From NCBI RefSeq assembly GCF_014451325.2, contig NZ_JACSCH020000018.1, positions 1 to 64,000 of the forward strand: a DNA stretch of 64,000 nucleotides, written 5' to 3'. Positions 34,801-41,916 of the stretch are shown in pieces. How positions within the stretch are numbered: the first letter of the stretch is position 1; each line of letters begins with the position of its first letter. The DNA is from Streptomyces sp. CB02980 (GTDB lineage: Bacteria > Actinomycetota > Actinomycetes > Streptomycetales > Streptomycetaceae). Position numbers and translations under genes: made by a program. The notes under the pieces were generated by a model, which was given only the letters and a program-made list of their open reading frames with translations, ran no database searches and was not told where the DNA came from.

Positions 34801-35290
34801 CGACGGTGGCGTGCTCTGCGTCCTTGTTGCGGGCGACGAACTGCCCCGTCTCCAGAAACTCCCGGCGGTCAGTGGGCGTGCCGTTCAACGCGAGACGGCC
34901 TGCGGCCCTCACATTGGTGCCGCCCACGCTGACAACCTGGACGACCTGCACGCGGTCATCCTGTTCCCGCGCGAAATGCTGCCCCTTGCGGAGGAACGCG
35001 CTGACGTCCTCGGACGTGCCGTTGAGCGCGGCTCGGCCAGCCTCCTGGACAACGGGCCGGCCAGTGCTGGCGATCCGCGCAACCTCAATGCGCTGGTCCT
35101 GTCGCATCGGAGCTTCCCAGCCATCGTCCAGGAAGTCCTCAACCGCAGCAGGGTCATCCATTGCGGCGCGGGCGGCCGTGATCAGCTCCGTACCGCCTAC
35201 GCTCGCGAGCTGGATTGTGCTGAGCCTTCTGTCCTCAGCAGCGATGCCCTCTGCGGCGGCCAGAAAGGCCTGTACCTCAGCAGGAGGCAC
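31874..35290 (-). CDS. ALF-repeat polymorphic toxin with nuclease-like C-terminus, 5' end truncated
   Basis: About 1138 residues from the GTG at 35290. It begins directly with ALF-type repeats (AALNGTSEDVSAFLRKGQHF, ALNGTPTDRREFLETGQFVA). A very long alanine-rich coiled coil follows (KAADAAKKAATAASQAATAA and onward), then a second ALF block (AALDGDAAAVTAFVNDGQYQ, AFEGSPQTLHAFIASGQYTA) and another Ala-rich stretch. The C-terminal 120 residues contain NIITDIDFIEGHTLWEDKHV, a D...ExK pattern suggesting a PD-(D/E)XK nuclease, ending DVHIQTRWF. Family members normally have a signal peptide; none is present here because the gene stops at the lasso cyclase start on the other strand. The upstream continuation of the frame is antisense to that cyclase and was rejected. 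Confidence 0.75.
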   Translation of the reverse strand: MPPAEVQAFLAAAEGIAAEDRRLSTIQLASVGGTELITAARAAMDDPAAVEDFLDDGWEAPMRQDQRIEVARIASTGRPVVQEAGRAALNGTSEDVSAFLRKGQHFAREQDDRVQVVQVVSVGGTNVRAAGRLALNGTPTDRREFLETGQFVARNKDAEHATVAQLAVQAKEAGRQAARETEAAKARSQDAIKLAEAAKKDALAAEAEAKRAQGQTGKAADAAKKAATAASQAATAAQKAINAANAANNSARIAANAASQAAAAAAAASQAAARAQAAAADAAVDASNAAAARTAAENARNIAKDANLAADAADQASRAATAAGDAAASAASAGANANLAANAAVEASNYAGSSSAAAAEARAAAAATKRHANEANRAAAAAEELSRDAAAAAGQARDAARSAAAHANNAAAAAEDAADHAGDAAVAAAKSTAHANAATTAANTATAAVAQAQKIFELARKVEAEELLGRGNAGIELARDQQAAHVASTAKTAEVEQAIKDREAERDRLVAKIAEPGADLAAVATDGRKLAMRVMQAGTAWGRAAAEAALAGPDEVVVDYLKNGWKTAKEQDDRSYVERLAEESESPEIRAGAEAALDGDAAAVTAFVNDGQYQVATQPMRVAITQIISEAGPVLADTGRTAFSSGDPKKYSEFLTKAQFTARTQDERVRAMQLVSAGTPEVKSAARVAFEGSPQTLHAFIASGQYTASRKDHLTATHVAQVRKLIADAAKIAAEAHKSAALAQKVAAEARKASTEANNWALKAQEAATDAAAHAVEADQYATDAEASATSAAASAATAREAANEANVSAKNAALSATDATLSSEMAQASASIAWTAAEQARQSSIAAGEDAGAALQAATDAFKISVTKYREEEEARRKAAIEAKQKAMQDPGYIARQQYRCGQAIVPCDPQEFARWCQHNWVSCELLSYADEAGDALAQGGEFALELTGMGNLENCLENKDFENCWELGADALVGSKLKILDRTLDQLQLLRRGCKILGSASSMAPSGATTRIVATTASGSTKGCLDLKKEHIVKDPETGNIITDIDFIEGHTLWEDKHVLGYWDWSDDDWYEEHIFDKFSKYLKARRQLPEFYQDASIGFRFTRPNQDPRFMAAVEARFQKLREQYPDVHIQTRWF

Positions 35291-35296
35291 AGAGGC

Positions 35297-37042
35297 ATGG
35301 GAGAGCAGTGGCTCGCCGGTGGACCGGCGGCGGACGGCAGCGGTCTGATCGTCGCTGACCTCGGAGACGTCCGCGTGGGCCCCGGAAGCCGCGCGCGCAG
35401 CGCGACAGAGGGCAGCGCAACAGTCACGGTGGTCGGAGATTGCCCGGTGGGGGAGACGGAACTGCACCGCGTGCTCGTGGCCGTACGAGCGGGACGATGG
35501 GAGGACCTGACGGGCTGGCCGGGTTCGTACTGGGTGATGGCTGCAAACGAGCGCGAGCGGTTCATCTGCGGGGACCTGGCCGGGCTCCGGCCGGTCTACT
35601 ACACCGCCGACGGGACGTGGGCCACTCACCTTCGCCTCCTCAAGAAGCGGCTCGTGCCTGACCTGGCGCTGGCAGCCGCGCGGGTCGTCGCGGGTAGCGA
35701 CCACTGGCCCGGCCGCAGCCCGTACGAAGGGATCAACCTGGTGCCGGGCGGACACGGCCTGCTGCTCCGCGTCGGACAGGCGCCGCAGCTCGTCGATGTC
35801 ACCGCGATCCAGCCCGCCGAGGACCTGCAATCCGGCGCCGCCCAGTTCGGAGCCGCCCTCACCCAGGCCGTTCAGTACCGGGTGAGGGCCGCCGGCGCGA
35901 TGGTGGGCGCGGACCTGTCCGGAGGCCTCGACTCCTCCGCGGCCGTCGTTCTCGCCTCCCAGGTCGGCCAGGTGCACGCAGTCACCTACACCGACCCTTA
36001 CACCAGCGCCGAGGACGCCTCCTTCGCTGCCCGGATCGCCGAGCACACCGACATCGAGCACACCATCGCGCACGGCACCGACGACGACCTGCCCTTCTCC
36101 TTTCCCACCGGCCAGCCGACCGGCCTGGAGCCGGCCTTGGGCGCAGCCCTGTTCGAGATGGACCGGACCTACCTTGCGCCGGTGGCCAGCTTGCCCCTCC
36201 ACCTGACCGGACACGGCGGTGACGTCGTCCTGGACGCGACGTCCTCGGTCTGGGTCCGGCTTCTCCAGGACGGCAAGCGCCGCGCCGCGCACCGCCAGAT
36301 CGTCGCCTACGCCCGGATGCGGAACGTAGCGCCCGGGCCCTTCTGGAACGGCCTGAAGGACACCGCGGCGCTCGGCCGGACAGGCGTACTGGAGAAGGCC
36401 GTGGAGCAGCTGGAGAAGAACCGACCGCAGCACGCGCCCGGCGTGGGCGGGTGGTCCTGGTGCCGCCTCGGCACCGCCGCGTCCTGGCTGACCCCCGACG
36501 GCCGCGCTCAGGTGGCCACGCTGCTCCGGCAGGCCGCCGCCGACACCTCCCCGCCTGAGAGGGCCGACGAGTTCGATCAGTGGGCCGCGCTCCGCTTCAC
36601 CGGCGCCTCGGCGCGCGGCTGGACCCCGTACGCCGACGCTCTCGGCATCCGCCCCGTCTACCCGTACCTCGACAACACCGTGGTCCGTGCCGCGTTCGCC
36701 GTACCGTCGGAGGCCCGCCGTGGCCTCTACACCTTCAAGCCGCTGCTCTCGGCCTCCCTGCCGGACCTCCCTGGCTGGCTGCTCGGGCGCCGTTCCAAGG
36801 GCTCCTTCACCCCTCAGCGGGTGATGGCGTTCCAGCAGCACCGCACCCAGCTGGGCGACCTTCTCGCCGTCAGCCCCCTCGTCACGTCCGGTCTGTTCGA
36901 CCATGACGCCGTGGCCGACACCCTTGCCCAGCTCGGACAGGGCCGCACCCCGATCGGCTCGGCAGACATGCACCAGCTGCTGACGGTCTCCTGGTGGCTT
37001 ACTGGCGCCGGCACCTGCTCCTCCATGGGGGCGTCATGCTGA
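35297..37042 (+). CDS. Lasso-peptide cyclase (asparagine-synthetase-like)
   Basis: A 581-residue protein. The N-terminal glutaminase-like domain (about 1-180) lacks the usual catalytic Cys at position 2. The C-terminal ATP-pyrophosphatase domain has GADLSGGLDSSAAVVLASQV, the SGGxDS motif that binds ATP, and downstream LHLTGHGGDVVLDATSSVWV. With the B1- and B2-like genes following, this fits a lasso-peptide C protein, which closes the macrolactam ring after leader cleavage. The ATG at 35297 follows a full AGGAGG. Further upstream the frame overlaps the toxin gene and was rejected. A precursor gene would be expected just upstream but none is seen. Confidence 0.85.
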   Translation: MGEQWLAGGPAADGSGLIVADLGDVRVGPGSRARSATEGSATVTVVGDCPVGETELHRVLVAVRAGRWEDLTGWPGSYWVMAANERERFICGDLAGLRPVYYTADGTWATHLRLLKKRLVPDLALAAARVVAGSDHWPGRSPYEGINLVPGGHGLLLRVGQAPQLVDVTAIQPAEDLQSGAAQFGAALTQAVQYRVRAAGAMVGADLSGGLDSSAAVVLASQVGQVHAVTYTDPYTSAEDASFAARIAEHTDIEHTIAHGTDDDLPFSFPTGQPTGLEPALGAALFEMDRTYLAPVASLPLHLTGHGGDVVLDATSSVWVRLLQDGKRRAAHRQIVAYARMRNVAPGPFWNGLKDTAALGRTGVLEKAVEQLEKNRPQHAPGVGGWSWCRLGTAASWLTPDGRAQVATLLRQAAADTSPPERADEFDQWAALRFTGASARGWTPYADALGIRPVYPYLDNTVVRAAFAVPSEARRGLYTFKPLLSASLPDLPGWLLGRRSKGSFTPQRVMAFQQHRTQLGDLLAVSPLVTSGLFDHDAVADTLAQLGQGRTPIGSADMHQLLTVSWWLTGAGTCSSMGASC

Positions 37043-37326
37043 CCCCGGCCAAACACGTTCATCACGCCACCGACGCGCACGGGACCGTCCTCCTCGACAT
37101 CCGCAGAGCGACATGGCTCATGCTCGGTCCGGACGTCTCCCGAATCTGGCAGGCGATCGCCACCAACGGCACCACCGCCGGCCTCGCCGACGAACTCGCC
37201 ATCCCCACCGGCCGCGACCCGCACGCCGTCAAGCAGGGCATCGACAATCTCGTAGCTCAGTGGCGGCAGGACGGGGTCCTCGTCGACCCCACCCGTACCC
37301 CGCGCCGAAGGTGGTGGGAGCGATGA
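37036..37326 (+). CDS. Lasso-peptide B1 protein (PqqD-like recognition element)
   Basis: A 96-residue PqqD-fold protein: VHHATDAHGTVLLDIRRATW, LMLGPDVSRIWQAIATNGTT, then a helical end (AVKQGIDNLVAQWRQDGVLV). Such RiPP recognition elements bind the leader of the precursor peptide and deliver it to the protease. It overlaps the cyclase gene by seven bases and the B2 gene by four. Confidence 0.85.
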   Translation: MLTPAKHVHHATDAHGTVLLDIRRATWLMLGPDVSRIWQAIATNGTTAGLADELAIPTGRDPHAVKQGIDNLVAQWRQDGVLVDPTRTPRRRWWER

Positions 37327-37739
37327 CGCAGATGGTGCCGGTACCGCTGGACACCCCCACCCTGCCCGAGCGGATCCTCGCCGCCGTGGGACTCGCCCTC
37401 TCCCTCACACTCAGCCGCCTGCCACTGAGATACCGCATCGCCACCGTCCTGGCGCTGCGCCGCCTTCCCGCAGCCAGCCGCAGGCGCGTCGTCTGCCTTG
37501 ACACCGCAGTACGCCACGTCACCCCCACCTGGTGGCCGGGCCGGATCGCGTGCATGGAGATCAGCCTCGCCACCGTCCTCGCGACCGGCCTCACCGGCCG
37601 TCGCGCCTCCTGGGCCCTCGGCGCGCGCCGACTGCCCGACGCGGCGCACGCCTGGGTCGACACCGCCGAGGGGCCCGTCGGCCACGATGTCGGCGACGGC
37701 GCGGACCGGCCCTACACCCGAGTCCTGTCCGTTCCTTAA
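37323..37739 (+). CDS. Lasso-peptide B2 leader protease (transglutaminase-like)
   Basis: A 138-residue transglutaminase-fold cysteine protease. The catalytic Cys is in RRRVVCLDTAVRHV and the His in DAAHAWVDTAEG, with the typical LPLRYRIATVLALRRLP N-terminal helices. It removes the leader peptide before ring closure. ATGA overlap with B1. With C and B1 it makes a complete core maturation set; no exporter gene follows directly. Confidence 0.85.
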   Translation: MTQMVPVPLDTPTLPERILAAVGLALSLTLSRLPLRYRIATVLALRRLPAASRRRVVCLDTAVRHVTPTWWPGRIACMEISLATVLATGLTGRRASWALGARRLPDAAHAWVDTAEGPVGHDVGDGADRPYTRVLSVP

Positions 37740-38216
37740 GGGTTTTCCCGTAGTGGGTCCCGCGATCCGTGAGCTTCAGAGGAAGGCCAGCGGGACATCC
37801 TTCTCGATACGAACCGCAGGATGCTCGCCTGCTGGCGGGCGTCCGAGGTGCTGCCCGGCGTGGCGCCCGAGGAGGTCGTCGACCCGCTCTCGGCCGCCCG
37901 CCCGGTCGACAGGCACTGGGCAGGCTAGAGGTCGTACCGCCGGTAGCCGGATGGATAGGGAGTGGCTTCAAAGAGGTGGATAGCTCGCTCCACGGGAGCT
38001 CGCCGCCGGAATTCCATATCTTGGATATGACCAACCTTGCGATCTCAGTCAATCAGTGCGCCGAAGGGATTTGCTGGTTCGCTGGGCTCGTCCAGCAAAC
38101 CGTTCTGTTTCCTGGGCGGTCGGATCGGGTACTCACTGCCGGGCATGGAAGCCCTTTGCGGAGGTAAGGAAGTCCCTTTCAGGAGTGTGTTGTGGAACGA
38201 GGGAGAGGATCGGTGC
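37740..38216. other. Junction between the lasso genes and the stress island
   Basis: About 480 bases without a complete gene. Bases 37796-37928 encode a C-terminal-like fragment (RDILLDTNRRMLACWRASEV, then EEVVDPLSAARPVDRHWAG and stop) with no start, probably the end of a lost gene. A palindrome CATATC-TTG-GATATG lies at 38015-38029 and could be an operator for the acetate-kinase-like gene. No lasso precursor of the usual leader-core pattern was found here. Confidence 0.45.
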
Positions 38217-39329
38217 GTGCGAACACAAACCAGCCCGGTACTAGTGACAGACGCGGGGTCATCGAGTCTGCGTCTGACGCTCTTTGGGGGCGGCGGTGAG
38301 GTTCTCAACGAAAACCACAGCGAATCTCCGCCTGGCGAGAGCGCATTCGGTGCGCTGCGGAAATTGCTGGGGGAAGGGCCGGCTCCTACAGCTGTGGGTC
38401 ACCGCATCGTCCACGGCGGCTCGGAGCTGCGCAGCCACACCCTGCTCGACGACGATGTGCGTGTGCGCTTGGATCGGGTGGCAGAACTCGCGCCATTGCA
38501 CGTCCCGCAGGCCTTGACCGTTCTGGACGCGGCCCGGGATCTCCTGCCTGGAGTTCCGCATGTGGTCTGCTTCGACACCGTCTTCCACTCCGGCCTACCG
38601 GCTGCCGCACGGGAGTACGCGGTACCTGCCAGCTGGCGCGAGGCGTATGGGCTGCGCCGCTACGGCTTCCATGGCCTGTCCTACGCCTGGGCGTTGGCCC
38701 GCACCGCTGAACTCCTCGGCCGGCGCCCGGAGCAGCTGCATGTGGTGATGGTGCACCTTGGCGGCGGCTGCTCCGCCTGCGCCGTGCGCGAGGGGCGCAG
38801 TGTCGACACGACGATGGGCTTCACTCCCTTGGAGGGCTTGGTGATGAGTCGTCGCAGCGGCAGTGTCGACCCTGGTGCCCTGACCTGGTTGCTGAAACGT
38901 CAGAATATCTCTGCGGACGAGATTGAGGACGCTCTGAACCACAGGTCCGGTCTGCTTGCCCTCTCCGGCACTTCCGACGACACACGCGACCTGGTCCGCA
39001 GCCGGGCGGCGGGCGACGAGCGTGCCGCACTCGCCCTTGACGTCTTCACCCACCATTGCCGTCGCGGTATCGCCCAGATGGCCGCATCTTTGAGCCGTCT
39101 GGACGCTCTCGTTTTCACCGGTGAGATCGGTGAGGATCAGCCTGAGGTACGTGAAGAGGTGTGCGCCCGGCTGTCTGTCTTCGGCCTCAGGGGCGGTCTG
39201 CGACCGCTGGTAGCCGAACGGCCTGAGATCGTCAGCCCGCCGGGCGCACGTGTTCCCGTCGTGGTCGTTCCCACTGGAGAGGCCCAGCAGATCAACCTTG
39301 AGACCCGGGCCCTCCTGGTTCGCGGCTGA
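38217..39329 (+). CDS. Acetate/propionate-kinase family protein with altered active-site residues
   Basis: A 370-residue member of the acetate kinase family, slightly shorter than the usual 400. Recognisable segments are VTDAGSSSLRLTLF, GHRIVHGG, CFDTVFHSGLP, RRYGFHGLSYAWAL, VHLGGGCSACAVREGRSVDT, MGFTPLEGLVMSRRSGSVDP and VFTGEIGEDQPEVREEV. Several positions differ from canonical acetate kinases: the first Asn of NxGSSS is Asp, the His of TSH is Tyr, and HLGNG is HLGGG. It may therefore have changed substrate or lowered activity. The GTG start follows GGGAGAGGA. It is adjacent and convergent to the PucR gene at the left edge of the stress island. Confidence 0.8.
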   Translation: MRTQTSPVLVTDAGSSSLRLTLFGGGGEVLNENHSESPPGESAFGALRKLLGEGPAPTAVGHRIVHGGSELRSHTLLDDDVRVRLDRVAELAPLHVPQALTVLDAARDLLPGVPHVVCFDTVFHSGLPAAAREYAVPASWREAYGLRRYGFHGLSYAWALARTAELLGRRPEQLHVVMVHLGGGCSACAVREGRSVDTTMGFTPLEGLVMSRRSGSVDPGALTWLLKRQNISADEIEDALNHRSGLLALSGTSDDTRDLVRSRAAGDERAALALDVFTHHCRRGIAQMAASLSRLDALVFTGEIGEDQPEVREEVCARLSVFGLRGGLRPLVAERPEIVSPPGARVPVVVVPTGEAQQINLETRALLVRG

Positions 39330-39522
39330 GCGGGGGCTGACGACACGGTTTCACCGGCGACTAGGGAGATCACGCGGGCCGAGTCAGCGTCCGATGTCCG
39401 GACAAACGGATCACAGCCGAAGAAGCGGACTTTCCTAAACGGGTTTCGGGCCAGGTGATACGGAGCCACGCTCGGCGGTACGACCCCTGTACCGGCCCCG
39501 CTTGCACAACTGTTGTGGGGGA

Positions 39523-41304
39523 TCAGCCGGATCGTCCCAGCATGATCTTCCACACTCGGGTCGCGACCTGGAGGTTGAGCCGGTCTTCGACGTTCGCGAG
39601 GTCGTTGCCGCTGATCTCGCGGATGCGCTGCAGCCTATAGCGCAGCGTGCTGCGGTGGATCGCAAGGGATGCGGCGGCCTCGTCGTAGTTGCCGCCGCAG
39701 TCGAAGTACCGGGAGAGGGTCTCCACCATGGTTGCGTGATGTCGGGAGTCGTAGTCGATGAGCTGCCCGAGCCACTCGTGGACGAACGTCTCCAGTTCCT
39801 GGTGATCGGCGCCAGGTCCCAGGATGCGGTACAGGCCGAGCTCGTCGAAGAAGGTCGTGCCGTACCGCTCGCGGGAATGGAGGCGCACTTCGAGGGCGCG
39901 CTGCGCCTCCTGGTAGTGGTGGGGGATGTCGGGAACGGAGTCGGAGGGGGCGCTCACCCCGATCGTCCCAGACTGTGTTCCGGTCTCCCGGGCGAGCGCC
40001 TCGTGCAGCGCGCGAGCGTGCGGCCTGTCGTCAGCGACCAGGACTACCTGGTCGGAGCGTCGGGTCAGCAGCGAGTGCATGCCGACGGCAGAGGCCGCCC
40101 GGCCCACGGTCCGGGCGAACGAATCGTCTGCGGTCCGGTTCGACCACTCCACGACGACGACGTAGTGGCTGCGGTGCAGGTCGTGTCCGACTGCCTCGGA
40201 CCGGGCGTAGGCGCTCGCGGCGTCCGTCCCTGCCAGGAGGTCGTCGACCAGCTCGCGGTGCAGCCTCAGCTCCACTTCGGCCAGATTGCGCAGGTGCGCC
40301 AGCTCCAGGGCGAGCGACGCGGCGGCGTGTTCCAGCGCGAACACGGTGTGTTCGTCGGCCTCACCCAGGGCGTCGACCAGTGCCAGCACGCCCAAGATCT
40401 CGCCATGTGGGCGGACCAGAGCGATCAGCCGGTCCTTTATCCGTACGGGTCCGACCTCCCGGGCGACGGCGTGCAGCATGTCGTTCCGGCGCACGGGGTC
40501 CGGTTCCGGGTAGGGGTCGGGGCGGCCGGGACCTGACCAGGCCTTCAGCCGGCCGAAGCGGTCCTCGACCAGCGCCGGAAGTCCGGTGAGCTCATGCAGT
40601 GCGCGGGTGACGGCCTCCTCACCGCCGCCCGAGGCGGCGATGTCGGCCATGAGTGCGTGAACGGCCCGCTGGTTCCCCAGCTCGGCTGCCACGGAGATCA
40701 GCTGCTGCTGAAGGGCGGCGCGTTCCTCCCTGACCCGGTAGAGCTCCAGCGCGTCCTCGCGTTGGCGGCGCTGCGCGAAGGCGACTGACAGAGCAGCAGC
40801 GGTGTGCCAGACGAGCGTGGCGAGCAGGGACCGCTGGGCCCACGTGGGCCGGGTTCGGGAGGTCACCACAAGGTAGCCGTGAAGTCTCTCTATCCCGCGC
40901 AGTCCCAGGGCCCAGCCCCAGGGCCTGTCGGGGACGGTCACAGGCCCGTCCTGCCCCTGCAGTTCCCGAACCCTCCGGTCCACGGATGCGGCATGGGTGT
41001 GATCGTTCCTCGGACTGGGGACCAGGTCGCCGTCCACCTCGAGGTATCCGGCTTCGGCGCTGTATGGCCCGGCGGCGGCTATGTGGTGCATGGCCAGGCG
41101 CAGGATCTCGCCTTCGCTCGGGGCTTCGAACAGGGTGCGGGAGAGTTCCATCATGTCGTGGAGGGCATGGCCGGCCGGGCTCGTGGCGGATGGGCGCAGC
41201 TCTCTCCGCGCATCTGCGGGGTGCCGACCGGAGCCACCCGGCGGAAGGCTGCCCTCCCGGTCGGAGCAGCGGCCGTGCACGTGGTGCACCCGGCTGCCCG
41301 CCAT
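39523..41304 (-). CDS. PucR-type regulator with GAF-like sensory region
   Basis: A 593-residue protein. The N-terminal half (about 45-330) has two GAF-like blocks (MMELSRTLFEAPSEGEILRL, then VTRALHELTGLPALVEDRFG). A central CdaR/PucR-type domain follows (SEAVGHDLHRSHYVVVVEWS), and a C-terminal helix-turn-helix is in YDEAAASLAIHRSTLRYRLQ (about 548-567). The ATG at 41304 has GGAG upstream; an internal ATG about 50 codons in is also possible. It is divergent from the dnaK operon and convergent with the acetate-kinase-like gene, so it is the natural candidate to regulate the island, probably in response to a small ligand or redox signal. Confidence 0.85.
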   Translation of the reverse strand: MAGSRVHHVHGRCSDREGSLPPGGSGRHPADARRELRPSATSPAGHALHDMMELSRTLFEAPSEGEILRLAMHHIAAAGPYSAEAGYLEVDGDLVPSPRNDHTHAASVDRRVRELQGQDGPVTVPDRPWGWALGLRGIERLHGYLVVTSRTRPTWAQRSLLATLVWHTAAALSVAFAQRRQREDALELYRVREERAALQQQLISVAAELGNQRAVHALMADIAASGGGEEAVTRALHELTGLPALVEDRFGRLKAWSGPGRPDPYPEPDPVRRNDMLHAVAREVGPVRIKDRLIALVRPHGEILGVLALVDALGEADEHTVFALEHAAASLALELAHLRNLAEVELRLHRELVDDLLAGTDAASAYARSEAVGHDLHRSHYVVVVEWSNRTADDSFARTVGRAASAVGMHSLLTRRSDQVVLVADDRPHARALHEALARETGTQSGTIGVSAPSDSVPDIPHHYQEAQRALEVRLHSRERYGTTFFDELGLYRILGPGADHQELETFVHEWLGQLIDYDSRHHATMVETLSRYFDCGGNYDEAAASLAIHRSTLRYRLQRIREISGNDLANVEDRLNLQVATRVWKIMLGRSG

Positions 41305-41534
41305 GGGATCACTCCGTTCTCCCCGAAGCTCCTAGGAGGCGATCGTGTTCACGTCTACCCGCTCAGGGCGACTTGTCTGAGATGTCCAGACTATTCCCTC
41401 TCGTACTCGCGGGGCGACCACGCCCGTGCACTTCTGACTCGTCAGGGGCAGGCACGACGCCACACGGCCCGTGACGCTGGGAAGGGTCTGGAAGCCCTCG
41501 CGGGCGCCGGCAGGAAGGACCGGGCGATGACCGA
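41305..41534. promoter_or_regulatory. Divergent regulatory region between the PucR gene and the stress operon
   Basis: About 230 bases, probably with promoters for both directions. No HspR-type HAIR element (CTTGAGT-N7-ACTCAAG) or CIRCE element was found by eye here or immediately before dnaK. Classical heat-shock repressor control is therefore not evident. Confidence 0.4.
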
Positions 41535-41861
41535 GTGACCTCGCAGGCCGGTTTCCTCGTTCAAGACGTACGAGGAAACCGAACGCGCTGTTGACCATCT
41601 CTCTGACCAGGGGTTTCCCGTGGAAGGGGTGGCGATCATCGGTCAGGACGTGCGCCTGGTGGAGCAGGTGATCGGCCGGATGGACGACGGCGCTGCTGCA
41701 CGAGCTGCTCGCGCTGCACGGGTGGTCGCCGGGATTTCGCCTCGCTGCGCTCGCTGCAGCCGGGCCGGTACGAAGTCGTCGCGAACGAGGCGGTCGCCGA
41801 CGAGGCTGTACGGCCGCTCGGCGCGCTGCGTACCACCGGCGGAGATTCCACTCGTACCTGA
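41535..41861 (+). pseudogene. Frameshifted general-stress-protein (GSP17M/YflT-like) gene
   Basis: A GTG opens the short frame TSQAGFLV. The protein then continues in another frame as SFKTYEETERAVDHLSDQGF, PVEGVAIIGQDVRLVEQVIG, typical of the GSP17M/YflT-like domain. A further frame gives RYEVVANEAVADEAVRPLGA before the stop. At least two frameshifts break the gene. The first lies in a perfect 11-base inverted repeat, GGTTTCCTCGT (41550-41560) and ACGAGGAAACC (41570-41580). Confidence 0.7.
41550..41580. repeat. Perfect inverted repeat within the stress-protein pseudogene
   Basis: GGTTTCCTCGT, 9-base spacer, ACGAGGAAACC. It coincides with the first reading-frame break. It could form a hairpin in the mRNA leader of the stress operon or be the cause or result of the frameshift. 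Confidence 0.55.
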
Positions 41862-41916
41862 ATGAACCTGATCCGGAGAGTCGGCGCAGGACCGCCGCAT
41901 GTGGAGGAGATTTCTC

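Noticed and set aside
34796..35296. N-terminal extension of the lasso cyclase
   Set aside because: The extension is antisense to the toxin repeats; the ATG at 35297 has a full ribosome site and the domain begins there.
35291..36973. Upstream extension of the ALF-repeat toxin to give about 1700 residues
   Set aside because: It is entirely antisense to the lasso cyclase, has no ALF repeats or signal peptide, and the cyclase frame has the conserved motifs and an AGGAGG site.
41305..41916. HspR (HAIR) or CIRCE operator before dnaK
   Set aside because: No sequence close to CTTGAGT-N7-ACTCAAG or TTAGCACTC-N9-GAGTGCTAA was found by eye on either strand.
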